Source: an uncultured Eggerthellaceae bacterium (GTDB taxonomy: Bacteria > Actinomycetota > Coriobacteriia > Coriobacteriales > Eggerthellaceae). From it: 64,000 bases of DNA. The position numbers and the translations under genes are program-made. The stretch is from contig CAJURZ010000005.1 in assembly GCA_910588905.1 (NCBI GenBank), positions 37,781 to 101,780 on the forward strand, written 5' to 3'. The notes under the pieces were generated by a model. That model was not told the origin of the DNA. It ran no database searches and saw only the letters and a program-made list of their open reading frames with translations. Below, piece after piece: positions 1-9,001 of this stretch. The number at the start of each line of letters is the position of its first letter. The first letter of the stretch is position 1.

Positions 1-1
1 C

Positions 2-463
2 AAGCCTACCTCCTCCGCGGTGGTGGCCTACGCTTCCATGTATGGTTCCACGGAGCGCATGGCCCGGGCCATTGCGGAGGCATTCGCATCCCAAGGCATC
101 AGCGTGCGCCTCTATGATCTGAAGGTGTCAGACATCTCGGACATCATGGATCAGGTGATGGATGCTCAGTATGTGGCGGTAGGGTCATCCTGTCAGAACA
201 TGACCGTGCTCCCCGAGGCAGGCCGCTTCCTGACCTACCTCAAGGGCTTGGCTCCCAAAGGCCGGACGGGTATCGCCTTCGGTTCCTACGGATGGTCCGA
301 AGCGGGCCAGCAAGAGATAAGCGCCGTGCTGAAGGAGGCAGGGTTCACCGTGCCCTTGGAGCCCTTCACGGCAGAATGGAACAGCACGTCCGAAGGGGAA
401 GAGCTCATCTTCAGCGCTATCTGCAGCCTCGTCTCAGAGCAGGCCGAAGAGCTGGAGCCCTAG
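2..463 (+). CDS. Flavodoxin domain of an FprA-like A-type flavoprotein (5' truncated by window edge)
   Basis: Only the C-terminal part is present; the frame is open from base 2, so the start lies outside the window. The visible 154 residues form a flavodoxin-like FMN domain. The phosphate-binding loop reads YASMYGSTERMA near the N terminus, followed by the hydrophobic strand YVAVGSSCQNM and the FGSYGWS loop expected near the isoalloxazine ring. This pattern fits the C-terminal half of FprA/rubredoxin:oxygen oxidoreductases, which have an N-terminal diiron beta-lactamase-like domain and reduce O2 or NO in anaerobes. That N-terminal domain cannot be seen, so a free-standing flavodoxin remains possible. 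The 3' end overlaps the convergent DUF554 gene by 30 bases. Confidence 0.75.
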   Translation, partial: KPTSSAVVAYASMYGSTERMARAIAEAFASQGISVRLYDLKVSDISDIMDQVMDAQYVAVGSSCQNMTVLPEAGRFLTYLKGLAPKGRTGIAFGSYGWSEAGQQEISAVLKEAGFTVPLEPFTAEWNSTSEGEELIFSAICSLVSEQAEELEP

Positions 464-1126
464 GAACCACAGCGGCGGCACCAGCAAGGCAGGCAGCAGG
501 TTCATGGTGGGGATCTCCTTCACCTTCAGGATGCCTAGGCCGGATGCTAGGATGAGGAAGCCGCCCACGATGGTGATCTCAGCCATCAGATCCGCCGTGA
601 GGAATGGCTGGAGCTGAGCGGCCAGCAGATAGATAGCCCCCTGCCAGCAGAACAGCACCACGGCTGCCAAGGCGATGCCGATGCCGAAGGATGAGGCCAG
701 CACCATCGAGGTCACCAGGTCAAGAGTGGCGTTGGTCAGCAGGAAGGTCTCATCCCCATACAGGGCGCTGTTGATGGGGCCTATGATGGAGAGCGCACCG
801 AAGCAGAAGAGCATGATGGCGGTGGAGAGCCCCTGGGAGAGGTTGTTCTCTGAGCCAGACCGCTTGGATACGAAGCGGTCGAAGCGACCGTGCAGGTCAA
901 GAGCGGTGCCCAGCACGCCTCCCAACGCCAAGCTGGCTATGAACAGCACCGGATAGACGCTGTCGGCCATGCCACCTACAATGGCGTTCAGCCCCAGTCC
1001 CACGGCGGCTAGGCCCATGGCCAAGAACAGGATATCCTGGTACTTCTCGCCGAGGCCGCGCTTGGCCACTGACCCTACTGCGCTACCCACGACGATGGCC
1101 ACCGTGTTCGCAATGGTCCCGATCAT
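434..1126 (-). CDS. DUF554 family integral membrane protein
   Basis: A 230-residue, very hydrophobic protein starting MIGTIANTVAIVVGSAVGS, with about six to seven membrane segments. The family signature appears as the N-terminal glycine-rich segment, the FCFGALSIIGPINSALYGD stretch mid-protein and the C-terminal NLLPALLVPPLW. DUF554 proteins are inner-membrane proteins of unknown transport function, usually about 220-240 residues, so the length is normal. The frame stays open upstream, but the ATG at 1126 has a GGAAGGA ribosome binding site and matches the family start. It is divergent from glutaminase and convergent with the flavoprotein gene. Confidence 0.85.
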   Translation of the reverse strand: MIGTIANTVAIVVGSAVGSVAKRGLGEKYQDILFLAMGLAAVGLGLNAIVGGMADSVYPVLFIASLALGGVLGTALDLHGRFDRFVSKRSGSENNLSQGLSTAIMLFCFGALSIIGPINSALYGDETFLLTNATLDLVTSMVLASSFGIGIALAAVVLFCWQGAIYLLAAQLQPFLTADLMAEITIVGGFLILASGLGILKVKEIPTMNLLPALLVPPLWFLGLQLFGLL

Positions 1127-1166
1127 TGCAGTTTCCTTCCAGTTCCGTTCCGTATCCGCGTAAGCC

Positions 1167-1194
1167 TTGATGATGACTACCATGAAAGCATACT
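1167..1194 (+). promoter_or_regulatory. Possible glutaminase promoter
   Basis: TTGATG (1167-1172) and CATACT (1189-1194) are spaced by 16 bases in the short divergent region between DUF554 and glutaminase. This is a sigma-A-like pair; inferred from sequence only. Confidence 0.3.
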
Positions 1195-1219
1195 TCATCT
1201 TCCTGCGGAAGGAGGACCT

Positions 1220-2206
1220 ATGCCAGCGTCCCATAAGAACATCACCGCCACCGAGGTCAAGACGGCCGTGCAGAATGCCTACGATAAGCTCCGTTCCACT
1301 ACGGGAGGCAAGAATGCCAGCTACATCCCCTATCTGGCTCAGGTTGACCCGAACTTGTTCGGTATCAGCGTGTGCCTGTTGGACGGGACCATCATCTCCG
1401 TGGGGGATGCGGAGCATACCTTCGGCATCGAATCGGTATCCAAGGTGCCGACAGCTATCTTGGCTATGCGCGAATATGGGGCTTTGGACATCCTGGAGAA
1501 GGTGGGAGCCGATGCCACGGGCCTGCCCTTCAATTCCATCATGGCGCTTCTGCTGGAAAAGGATCGGCCGTCTTCGCCGTTGGTGAATGCCGGAGCCATC
1601 GCCGCGTGCTCCCTCGTAGAGCCGGTGGGTAACGAAGAAGAGAAATGGAAGGCCATCGTGGGCAACATCACCGAGCTCACCGGCCGGGAGCCTCAGGTCA
1701 TCCAAGAGCTCTATGCGTCAGAATCATCCTCTGATTTCAACAACCGGTCCATCGCCTGGCTCCTGAAGGATTACGGCCGCATCTATGATGACCCTGACCT
1801 CTCCTTGGATCTGTACACGCGGCAGTGCTCGTTGGGTACCACAGCTCGGGACTTGGCGGTGATGGCGGCTACCATAGCCAATGATGGCTTCAACCCGGTG
1901 ACAGGCAAGCAGGTGTTCAGCGCCGATCTAGCGCCGAAGGTCACTTCCATGATCACCACTGTGGGCTTCTATGAGCGCACGGGAGACTGGCTCTATAAGT
2001 CAGGGCTCCCAGCGAAATCAGGAGTGGGTGGCGGTGTGCTAGGGGTCATGCCGGGCATGTTCGGCATCGCTGCCTTCTCGCCGCCTTTGGATGAGGCAGG
2101 CAATTCCGTGAAGGCGCAATTGGCGCTCCGTGAGATCATGGGCGAACTGGAGCTGAACATCTTCGCGGCCAGTCGCCTCTGCGTCTGCGGTTCCTGCGAA
2201 CCGTAA
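1220..2206 (+). CDS. glsA: Glutaminase A
   Basis: Hydrolyses L-glutamine to glutamate and ammonia; cytoplasmic, with a serine beta-lactamase-like fold. The 328-residue product carries the catalytic Ser-x-x-Lys motif in ESVSK (Ser72, Lys75), the NAGAI motif, the YTRQCS motif and the KSGVGGG loop, all typical of bacterial GlsA. The ATG at 1220 follows AAGGAGG at ideal spacing. The protein is slightly longer than the usual 305-310 residues because of a C-terminal tail with three cysteines (LCVCGSC), which is not part of the conserved core. Glutamate made here could feed the GadC-like antiporter at 40.5 kb, but that link is speculative. Its 3' end faces the ppx/gppA gene. Confidence 0.95.
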   Translation: MPASHKNITATEVKTAVQNAYDKLRSTTGGKNASYIPYLAQVDPNLFGISVCLLDGTIISVGDAEHTFGIESVSKVPTAILAMREYGALDILEKVGADATGLPFNSIMALLLEKDRPSSPLVNAGAIAACSLVEPVGNEEEKWKAIVGNITELTGREPQVIQELYASESSSDFNNRSIAWLLKDYGRIYDDPDLSLDLYTRQCSLGTTARDLAVMAATIANDGFNPVTGKQVFSADLAPKVTSMITTVGFYERTGDWLYKSGLPAKSGVGGGVLGVMPGMFGIAAFSPPLDEAGNSVKAQLALREIMGELELNIFAASRLCVCGSCEP

Positions 2207-2211
2207 GGGCC

Positions 2212-2230
2212 GTGCTCTTTAGGAGAGCAC
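2212..2230. terminator. Stem-loop between convergent glsA and ppx genes
   Basis: GTGCTCT-TTAGG-AGAGCAC forms a perfect 7-bp stem in the 12-base gap and runs over the stop codon of the minus-strand gene. A second small hairpin (CGGTTC-CTGC-GAACCG, 2188-2203) lies at the end of glsA. Neither has a good T-tract, so a role in termination is only likely. Confidence 0.35.
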
Positions 2231-3142
2231 ATGTTCCAGTAGATAGCCTTCGCGGACGCTGTATTTGCAGAGGGTGAGCACCTCGGCGGCTCCGGCGCGC
2301 ATCATCTCACGCAGCAGGATGCAGCCGGGTACCAGGGAGTGCACCCGATCAGGCGCAGCCTTCACGGCGAGATGAGCGAAGGTGGATGGGTCCTTGACCA
2401 AGAGGTTCAGCATTCCATCAACGTGTGCGGGCGTGATCTGCTTCAGCGCCTTGTCGGACTGCTTCATGCGCCCCAGCATCTTCGCCACGGCCCGCACGCT
2501 GCCTCCGATGCCATACATAGCGGCTTCCTTGGTAGTCTGGATGCACTTGTAGGGGGCTATTTGGTCCAAGAAGGCCTCCCGGATGCGCTGGCATTCTTGG
2601 GGAGTGGGCAGCACCAGGGAGACGTAGTCAGCATAGGAGGATACGCAGCCTTGGGGCACGCTCACGTTCATGAGGTCGCGGCCCTTTTCGATATGGGTGA
2701 ATTCCGTAGACCCGCCACCGATGTCCACGAGAATGCCTTGCTCCATCTTCTGGCTGATGGAAGCTCCCACGAAACCCAGATGAGCCTCCTCTTCGCCGGA
2801 GATGAGGTCTATGGTGAGCCCCGTGGCCTCTTCGATGGCATGGAGGGCTTGAGCGCTGTTGGAACAGTTGCGCAGCACGGCGGTGGCGAAGACGCGCACC
2901 TCCTTGCAATCTATGTTCTTGGCGCTCTTGAGGTGATCTTTGAGGACATCTATGGCCCGCTCGATGCCTGCATCCGTGAAGGCTCCCTCCACCACATAGG
3001 AGGAGAGGCTGGCCACCGCTTTCTCATTCAGGATCTCCCGGAACTCGCGGGGCTTCAGTTGCTTCCCTATGTCCTTCTCAACGTCGAACACTACCAGTCG
3101 GACGGTGTTCGATCCCAAGTCTATGATGCCTATGCGCTGCAA
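2219..3142 (-). CDS. Ppx/GppA family phosphatase
   Basis: Exopolyphosphatase or guanosine pentaphosphate phosphohydrolase of the ASKHA fold. The 307-residue product has the N-terminal phosphate-1 motif IIDLGSNTVRL and the second glycine-rich motif VDIGGGSTEF, with catalytic-region LISGEEEAHLGF between them. The size matches the short actinobacterial Ppx1/Ppx2 type, which lacks the C-terminal HD domain. The start is taken as TTG at 3142 because AGGAGG lies at correct spacing and homologues begin right before this motif. The frame is open further upstream, but that would run over the clpC operator. Polyphosphate versus pppGpp specificity cannot be read from sequence. Confidence 0.85.
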   Translation of the reverse strand: MQRIGIIDLGSNTVRLVVFDVEKDIGKQLKPREFREILNEKAVASLSSYVVEGAFTDAGIERAIDVLKDHLKSAKNIDCKEVRVFATAVLRNCSNSAQALHAIEEATGLTIDLISGEEEAHLGFVGASISQKMEQGILVDIGGGSTEFTHIEKGRDLMNVSVPQGCVSSYADYVSLVLPTPQECQRIREAFLDQIAPYKCIQTTKEAAMYGIGGSVRAVAKMLGRMKQSDKALKQITPAHVDGMLNLLVKDPSTFAHLAVKAAPDRVHSLVPGCILLREMMRAGAAEVLTLCKYSVREGYLLEHVLS

Positions 3143-3241
3143 ATCTACCTCCTTTTTCGAGTAAGGATACCGCCTGAGTTGAAGGGGGAAGCCGGATCCT
3201 TCCAACTGTGTGCGTCCTGTGATTCTCTTCGAACGGATGTT

Positions 3242-3268
3242 TTGGCACTCAAACCTCAAGAGTGCTAA
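3242..3268 (+). promoter_or_regulatory. CIRCE operator (HrcA site) in the clpC promoter
   Basis: TTGGCACTC - 9 bases - GAGTGCTAA matches the CIRCE consensus TTAGCACTC-N9-GAGTGCTAA except for one base. It overlaps a plausible promoter: TTGGCA (3242-3247) as -35 and TAACAT (3266-3271, preceded by TGC) as -10, spaced by 18. HrcA bound here would block RNA polymerase directly. The clpC start codon is 47 bases downstream. Confidence 0.85.
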
Positions 3269-3314
3269 CATATGCGCAAAATTCGACGAGCACATCAGAA
3301 TCGAGGAAACCCCT

Positions 3315-5897
3315 ATGTCTTTCGAGAAGTTCACGGACAAAGCGCGGAAGGTGCTCGTCTTGGCCCAAGACGAAGCCCGCGCGCTCCATCAGCCCTACGT
3401 GGGCACCGAACATATCCTGCTGGGCCTCATCTCTGAGAACGAGGGCCTGGCTGCCCAAGCTCTGGTGCGGCTGAACGTCACCCATGACGGGGTGACCCAG
3501 AACATCCGCCAGATCGCCACCATCGATGAAGACGCTGATGTCTCCGGCCACCTGGCCTTCACCTCTCGGGTGAAGCGCGTGCTGGAGAATTCCCTGCGGG
3601 AAGCCATGCAGATGGGGCAGTCTTATATCTCCACAGAACACCTCTTGCTGGGCATTGCTCGCGAGGGGGATGGCACGGCGGTAGATGTGCTCAAGCGCAT
3701 GGGTGTCACGCCGGACGACATCCGCTCCACCATGAACGATATCGTGGGGCAAACGCCGGTCATGGCCGGGCGCTCCGGGTTCGACCCAACGGGTCAACGC
3801 GGCGACAGCATGCTGAAGGAGTTCGGCACCGATCTGACCCAGAAGGCGAAGGATGGAGAGCTCGACCCGGTCATCGGTCGTGCCGCAGAGATCGAACGGG
3901 TCATGCAGATCCTCTCTCGTCGCCAGAAGAACAATCCGCTCATCCTGGGCGAGCCGGGCGTGGGCAAGACAGCTATCGCCGAGGGCCTGGCCCAGCTCAT
4001 CGTGGCGAACAAGGTGCCGGACCTTCTGCGCAACAAGCGTCTGGTCACGCTGGATGTGTCTGCTCTAGTGGCCGGCTCCAAGTATCGGGGCGAATTCGAA
4101 GAGCGCATGAAGAAGGTCATCAAAGAGGTCATGGACTCAGGGGATGTCCTGCTGTTCATTGATGAGATCCATACCATCATCGGCGCCGGTTCTGCCGAAG
4201 GTTCCATTGACGCGGCGGCCATCCTGAAGCCCCCGCTCTCTCGCGGTGAGATCCAGATCATCGGCGCTACCACCCTTGAGGAGTATCGCAAGCATCTGGA
4301 GAAGGATTCTGCCCTGGAGCGGCGCTTCCAACCCCTCACCGTCAATGAGCCCAACGAGGAGCAGGCCGTGCGCATCATGGAGGGCTTGCGGGACAAGTAC
4401 GAGGCCCATCATCAGGTGCATTTCACGGAAGAGGCGCTCCATGCAGCGGTGGAGCTTTCCAATCGCTACATCCAAGACCGCTATCTGCCGGACAAGGCCA
4501 TCGACGTGCTGGACGAGGCCGGTGCCCGCATGCGCATCCGCAATATGACACTGCCGCCTGAGCTGCGCGAATTGGATGACCAGCTGCGTCGCATCCGCCA
4601 AGAGAAGGACAAGGCCATCGGCGATCAGGATTTCGAACGGGCGGCAACGCTGCGCGATGAAGAGGCTGAGGTCAAAACCAAGCGCGAAGAGGCTGAGAAG
4701 CAGTGGGAAGAGGATACCTCTCGTTCCGTGCAGAACGTCACCTTGGAGGACATCGCTGACGTCGTGTCCATGAGCACGGGTGTTCCCGTGTCCAATCTGA
4801 CCGAAGCGGAGACGGAGAAGCTCCTGCGCATGGAAGGCGTGCTCCATGAGCGCGTCATCGGCCAGGAAGAAGCGGTCACAGCGCTCTCGAAGGCCATCCG
4901 CCGTTCGCGTGCTGGCCTCAAAGACCCGAAGCGCCCTGCTGGCTCGTTCATCTTCTTGGGGCCGTCGGGTGTGGGCAAGACAGAGCTCTCTAAGGCACTG
5001 GCGGAGTTCCTCTTCAACTCGGAAGAGGCGTTGCTCTCCTTCGATATGTCCGAATACATGGAGAAGCACACGGTATCCCGGTTGGTGGGTTCGCCTCCGG
5101 GCTATGTCGGGTTCGATGAAGGCGGTCAGCTCACCAAGGCCGTGCGTCAGCGTCCCTATTCCGTGGTGCTGTTCGACGAGATAGAGAAGGCCCACCCAGA
5201 TGTGTTCAACATCCTCCTCCAGATCCTGGAAGAGGGCCGCTTGACCGACGCTCAAGGGCGTACGGTGGACTTCCGCAACACCGTCATCATCATGACATCC
5301 AATGTGGGCGCGCGCGATATCGCTCAGTCCACCTCCCTCGGGTTCTCTCCTGACGGCCAGGCAGGGCTCTCAGATGACGAGATCAAGAGCCGCGTGATGT
5401 CTGAGATGAAGAAGCTCTTCCGTCCTGAGTTCTTGAATCGCCTGGATGAGATCATCGTGTTCAAGAGCCTGACCGAGGAGCAGATCTCCCAGATCGTCGA
5501 GCTCATGGTGGCTGATCTGCGCGATCGTATGATCTCTCAGAACATGACCATCAACCTGACCCCGGCGGCGGTCTCCTTCATCGCGAAGGAAGGGACAGAC
5601 ACCACCTACGGTGCCCGTCCGCTGCGTCGTGCCATCCAGCGCCTGTTGGAGGATCCCATCTCTGAGGAGATCTTGGAGGGCCGCTGGACCAGTGGCTCGG
5701 TCATCGATGTGGACGTCAAGGGCGAAGGGGATAAGGCGAAGCTCGCATTCCGGAAGGGCCGGGGTTCCATCCCGGCACCGCGCAAGCGTGATTCCATCGC
5801 TCGCGAGGCAGAGCTTCTGCTCACGAACTTCGATCTGGGCAATACCGGCGTGTCATCGCCAAAGGCACCAGCCGGTACGCTGGAGGGCGGCGCCTAG
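3315..5897 (+). CDS. clpC: ATP-dependent Clp protease ATPase subunit ClpC
   Basis: Class I Hsp100 unfoldase that feeds substrates to ClpP in the cytoplasm. The 860-residue product begins MSFEKFTDKARKVL with two Clp-N repeats (about 1-145). AAA1 has Walker A GEPGVGKT (212-219) and Walker B LLFIDEIHT. A short coiled-coil M-domain with a UVR motif (DQDFERAATLRDEE) follows; this separates ClpC from ClpB and ClpA. AAA2 has GPSGVGKT (549-556) and VVLFDEIEKAHPD. The C-terminal GYGAR-like sensor appears as TYGARPLRR. The start at 3315 has GAGGAA upstream and matches the family start. Regulation is probably by HrcA through the CIRCE element at 3242-3268. No ctsR, mcsA or mcsB is adjacent. Confidence 0.97.
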   Translation: MSFEKFTDKARKVLVLAQDEARALHQPYVGTEHILLGLISENEGLAAQALVRLNVTHDGVTQNIRQIATIDEDADVSGHLAFTSRVKRVLENSLREAMQMGQSYISTEHLLLGIAREGDGTAVDVLKRMGVTPDDIRSTMNDIVGQTPVMAGRSGFDPTGQRGDSMLKEFGTDLTQKAKDGELDPVIGRAAEIERVMQILSRRQKNNPLILGEPGVGKTAIAEGLAQLIVANKVPDLLRNKRLVTLDVSALVAGSKYRGEFEERMKKVIKEVMDSGDVLLFIDEIHTIIGAGSAEGSIDAAAILKPPLSRGEIQIIGATTLEEYRKHLEKDSALERRFQPLTVNEPNEEQAVRIMEGLRDKYEAHHQVHFTEEALHAAVELSNRYIQDRYLPDKAIDVLDEAGARMRIRNMTLPPELRELDDQLRRIRQEKDKAIGDQDFERAATLRDEEAEVKTKREEAEKQWEEDTSRSVQNVTLEDIADVVSMSTGVPVSNLTEAETEKLLRMEGVLHERVIGQEEAVTALSKAIRRSRAGLKDPKRPAGSFIFLGPSGVGKTELSKALAEFLFNSEEALLSFDMSEYMEKHTVSRLVGSPPGYVGFDEGGQLTKAVRQRPYSVVLFDEIEKAHPDVFNILLQILEEGRLTDAQGRTVDFRNTVIIMTSNVGARDIAQSTSLGFSPDGQAGLSDDEIKSRVMSEMKKLFRPEFLNRLDEIIVFKSLTEEQISQIVELMVADLRDRMISQNMTINLTPAAVSFIAKEGTDTTYGARPLRRAIQRLLEDPISEEILEGRWTSGSVIDVDVKGEGDKAKLAFRKGRGSIPAPRKRDSIAREAELLLTNFDLGNTGVSSPKAPAGTLEGGA

Positions 5898-5950
5898 GCC
5901 CTAGGAGCCGCGGCTAGACCCTCCGATAGACCTTGCAAGCTGTTGCCTCG

Positions 5951-6104
5951 GGGTCGATCTCGATCGACCCTTACGAAGGTCTTCATGCGTACCGTTCGGA
6001 ACGAACCTGCAGGTCAGGATGCCTGTAGGGGCCGACCACGGTCGGCCCAAGGTTGCACCCGGAACAGCTTTCCCCGTAGGGGCCGAACACGTTCGACCCC
6101 TACG
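5951..6104. repeat. Cluster of three intergenic palindromes
   Basis: Three members of the dispersed palindrome family lie between clpC and cysS: GGGTCGATC.. (5951-5970), GTAGGGGCCGACC..GGTCGGCCC (6025-6048) and CGTAGGGG..CCCCTACG with inner TCGAACACGTTCGA-type core (6075-6104). The linkers carry the recurring phrases 'cctgcaggtcaggatgcc' and 'ggttgcacccgg'. No gene is seen in this gap. Confidence 0.8.
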
Positions 6105-6114
6105 TTGCACCCCA

Positions 6115-7614
6115 TCAACCTTCGAACGTCACCTTGGCGCCCTGGGGCGTATCCTCGATCACGAATCCCAGCCTGATGAGCCCGTCGCGTACGGCATCGG
6201 CCTTCGCCCAATCCTTCTGGGATCGCGCCAGTGCCCGTGCTTCGATCAGTGCCTCCACGGCCTCCATGGCATCAGCGCCACCGTAACCTGCCACATCGGC
6301 GGCAAGGGCTATCACTTCAAGGGGATATTCCGTCTCCCCCTGGCTCTCCGTCAGCGGTATCCCCAAGACTCCCATCAACGCACGGATGGCATCCGTTGCG
6401 CACACCACCGCCTCAGCATCAGCCAGAGAGAGCGTCTTGTCAGCCAACGCGGAGTTCATCTCCGTGACCAGCGTGAAGAGAGTACCCAGGGCAGCAGGGG
6501 CATTGAAGTCGTCATCCATGGCTTCGGTGAAGGCTGTCTGGCAGACCTCCGCTTTCTGGCGCAGAGCCGCACCATCCAAGGCGTCCGGTGCACCGTCCAT
6601 GGCATTCGCGCAAGCCCAGTCGGCCGCAGAGAGCGCGTTCTCTATGCGCGAGAGCGCCGCATCGGCCTCGTCCATGCGCTCTGTTGAGAAATCCAAGGGA
6701 GAGCGGTAATGGGTTTGCAGCATGAGCATGCGCAGTGCTTCGGGACGTGCGTCCTCCAGCACCTCATGGAGCAAGAGGAAGTTCCCCAAAGACTTGCTCA
6801 TCTTCTCGGCGTTCACCTGCAACATGCCAGAATGCATCCAGTGATTCGCGAAGGCGGTCCCGCAGCCACATTCAGACTGGGCGCGCTCGTTCTCATGATG
6901 CGGGAACACCAGGTCCTGGCCGCCACCGTGGATATCGAAGGGAAGCCCCAGATACTTATGGGACATGGCTGAGCACTCGATGTGCCATCCCGGACGCCCT
7001 TTGCCCCAGGGCGAATCCCAAGCAGGCTCTCCCGGCTTCGCTGCTTTCCACAGCGCGAAATCCAGTGGGTCGCGCTTGCGGTCCTCAAGGCCCTGCCCAT
7101 CGGCGCGCAGCTCCCGATGGCCGCTCTCCATCTCGTCTATGTTGCGTCCAGAGAGCGTGCCGTAATGGGGGTCGGACCGCACGGAGAAGTAGACGTCGCC
7201 ATCCACCACGTAGGCATGTTCCTTGTCTACTAAAGCCTGGACCAGATCGATCATGGCGGGGATCTCTTCGGTGGCCTTGGGGCGGATGGTGGGATCAGCT
7301 ACGCCCGCAGCATGCATGTCGGCGATGAACGCCTTGGTGTATTCGGTGGCTACTTCGGCGGCGCTGCGCCCTTCCTCGGCAGCCCGGTTGATGATCTTGT
7401 CATCCACATCGGTCACGTTCTGCACGAAGGTCACCTTGAAGCCGCGCCATTCCAAGTAGCGCCGGATCATGTCGAAGGATATGAAGGTGCGCGCATTGCC
7501 GATATGGATGCGGTTGTACACTGTTGGGCCGCACACGTACATGCGCACTTCCCCTTCATGCAGAGGGATGAAGGGGACCTTCTTATGCTGTTTCGTATCG
7601 TACAAGCGGATCAT
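6115..7614 (-). CDS. cysS: Cysteine--tRNA ligase
   Basis: Charges tRNA-Cys. The 499-residue class I synthetase has the zinc ligand and HIGH regions (YVCGPTVYNRIHIGNAR), further zinc ligands in WHIECSAMS and HHENERAQSE, and the KMSKS loop (EKMSKSLGNF). The C-terminal anticodon-binding helical domain and the final KDWAKADAVRDGL motif are complete. The ATG at 7614 overlaps the ispF stop as ATGA, so the two genes are translationally coupled. The ispD-ispF-cysS order is common in Gram-positive bacteria. No T-box leader can serve it because it has no upstream gap of its own. Confidence 0.97.
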   Translation of the reverse strand: MIRLYDTKQHKKVPFIPLHEGEVRMYVCGPTVYNRIHIGNARTFISFDMIRRYLEWRGFKVTFVQNVTDVDDKIINRAAEEGRSAAEVATEYTKAFIADMHAAGVADPTIRPKATEEIPAMIDLVQALVDKEHAYVVDGDVYFSVRSDPHYGTLSGRNIDEMESGHRELRADGQGLEDRKRDPLDFALWKAAKPGEPAWDSPWGKGRPGWHIECSAMSHKYLGLPFDIHGGGQDLVFPHHENERAQSECGCGTAFANHWMHSGMLQVNAEKMSKSLGNFLLLHEVLEDARPEALRMLMLQTHYRSPLDFSTERMDEADAALSRIENALSAADWACANAMDGAPDALDGAALRQKAEVCQTAFTEAMDDDFNAPAALGTLFTLVTEMNSALADKTLSLADAEAVVCATDAIRALMGVLGIPLTESQGETEYPLEVIALAADVAGYGGADAMEAVEALIEARALARSQKDWAKADAVRDGLIRLGFVIEDTPQGAKVTFEG

Positions 7615-8102
7615 CGATGCTCCTCACTTCTCTCGAGCAGGCAAACAGCGTAGGCGCTGATGCCCTCTTCACGGCCTTCGAAGCCGAGATGTTCGGTCGT
7701 GGTGGCTTTGATGCCCATCTGGTCCACGTCAAGGCCCAATGCCTGCGCCAGGTTCGTACGCATCTGATCGCGATAGGGGGAGAGCTTCGGTGCCTGGCAG
7801 GCGATGGTGGCATCTACGTCTATGATGCGCCAGCCGCCTTCACGCACGGCCCGTGCAGCCTCAGCCAGCAGCTTCAAGGAATCAGCATCCTTGAAGGCGG
7901 GGTCGGTGTCAGGGAACAGCTTGCCGATGTCTCCGACCCGCGCAGCGCTCAAGATGGCGTCAGCGATGGCATGGGCCAGCACATCTGCATCTGAATGCCC
8001 GAGCAGCCCACGCTCATGGGGGATGTCCACTCCACCTAAGATGAGCCGTCTGTCCTCTGCGAAGGCGTGCACATCCATGCCAAAACCGATGCGTTCTGCC
8101 AC
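7611..8102 (-). CDS. ispF: 2-C-methyl-D-erythritol 2,4-cyclodiphosphate synthase
   Basis: Fifth step of the MEP isoprenoid pathway, making MEcPP from CDP-ME 2-phosphate. The 163-residue product has the metal-binding GMDVHAF near the N terminus, the GLLGHSDADVLAHAIADA motif, the DIGKLFPDTDP loop and the C-terminal TTEHLGFEGREEGISA motif. Length is normal for this trimeric enzyme. It starts at GTG 8102 with AAGGAGG upstream, 10 bases after ispD. Confidence 0.97.
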   Translation of the reverse strand: MAERIGFGMDVHAFAEDRRLILGGVDIPHERGLLGHSDADVLAHAIADAILSAARVGDIGKLFPDTDPAFKDADSLKLLAEAARAVREGGWRIIDVDATIACQAPKLSPYRDQMRTNLAQALGLDVDQMGIKATTTEHLGFEGREEGISAYAVCLLERSEEHR

Positions 8103-8112
8103 GGAATCCTCC

Positions 8113-8949
8113 TTACGCCTCGCCCGAAAGCAGCGTGCGCACGGCCGAAGCCAGCAGTGTCAGGTCTTCGGGCACTGTGAGCTTGATGTTGTCACGCTTG
8201 CCTTCCACCACGAGTACGCGGCCCCCCAGCCGCTCGATGAGCGATGAATCATCAGTGCCTACGAAGCCGTCCGAGAGCGCTGACATATGAGCGCGGCGAT
8301 AGATGCCGCTTCGGAAGACTTGCGGGGTTTGGGCGTTCCAGAACACACGGCGGTCAGGAGTGCCCGCTATCACGCCGTCCTCCACGATCTTCAAGGTGTC
8401 GATGGCGGGATGGGCTACCACGGCGCCGTCGGCATCTAGGTTCCCCTTCACGGTGTTTATGGTGTGCAGGATGAGCTCCGGCGTGATGAGGGGGCGTGCG
8501 CCGTCATGCAGGACGACGAATTCATAGTCATCTGGGACGGCCTCCAGTCCCAGAAAGGCGGATTCCTGGCGGAGCTTGCCTGCCGGGGCCACCACCACCG
8601 GTGTAGCGAAGGGGAAGGGGTCCACCGCCCGCTTAAGGTATTCCTCCTGGCGGTCCTCAGGGCACACCAGCACGATCAGCCCGATATCCCCTACGGCATC
8701 AAAGGCTTCAGCAGACCAGGTGAGGATGGGCTTGCCCGCTATCTCCACCAGTTGTTTGCCGCCTTCACGGCCAAAGCGCTCACCGGTGCCGCCCGCTAAG
8801 ATGATGGCAGCGGTCTTCGGGTTGCTGTCGACCTTGCCTGTCAGTTGGAGCTGCGGCAGCGCCCCGAGATGGTCATCGAAGACCTGCTGCAGGATATCGG
8901 GGGTGCGTAGCGTTTCAGGCGTGAATACCGGATCGATGGTGTGCGGCAT
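8113..8949 (-). CDS. ispD: 2-C-methyl-D-erythritol 4-phosphate cytidylyltransferase
   Basis: Third step of the MEP pathway, joining CTP and MEP. The nucleotide-binding loop AAIILAGGTGERFG with following GKQL, the VLHDGARPL motif and the C-terminal NIKLTVPEDL are all present. The product (278 residues from ATG 8949, which follows GAGGAG) has about 45 extra residues before the catalytic loop compared with typical enzymes of about 230. This N-terminal extension has no recognised motif. First gene of the ispD-ispF-cysS unit. Confidence 0.93.
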   Translation of the reverse strand: MPHTIDPVFTPETLRTPDILQQVFDDHLGALPQLQLTGKVDSNPKTAAIILAGGTGERFGREGGKQLVEIAGKPILTWSAEAFDAVGDIGLIVLVCPEDRQEEYLKRAVDPFPFATPVVVAPAGKLRQESAFLGLEAVPDDYEFVVLHDGARPLITPELILHTINTVKGNLDADGAVVAHPAIDTLKIVEDGVIAGTPDRRVFWNAQTPQVFRSGIYRRAHMSALSDGFVGTDDSSLIERLGGRVLVVEGKRDNIKLTVPEDLTLLASAVRTLLSGEA

Positions 8950-9001
8950 AGGGACGTCTCCTCGTGTGTATTCGTGCGATGAAGGATGATACCGCAAACC
9001 C

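Noticed and set aside
4137..5255. 372-codon open frame antisense to clpC
   Set aside because: Follows the codon structure of the intact clpC gene in reverse; no ribosome binding site or recognisable domain. Typical shadow in GC-rich DNA.
7615..8200. T-box leader for cysS
   Set aside because: cysS overlaps ispF by four bases, so there is no room for a leader and no T-box motif was seen.
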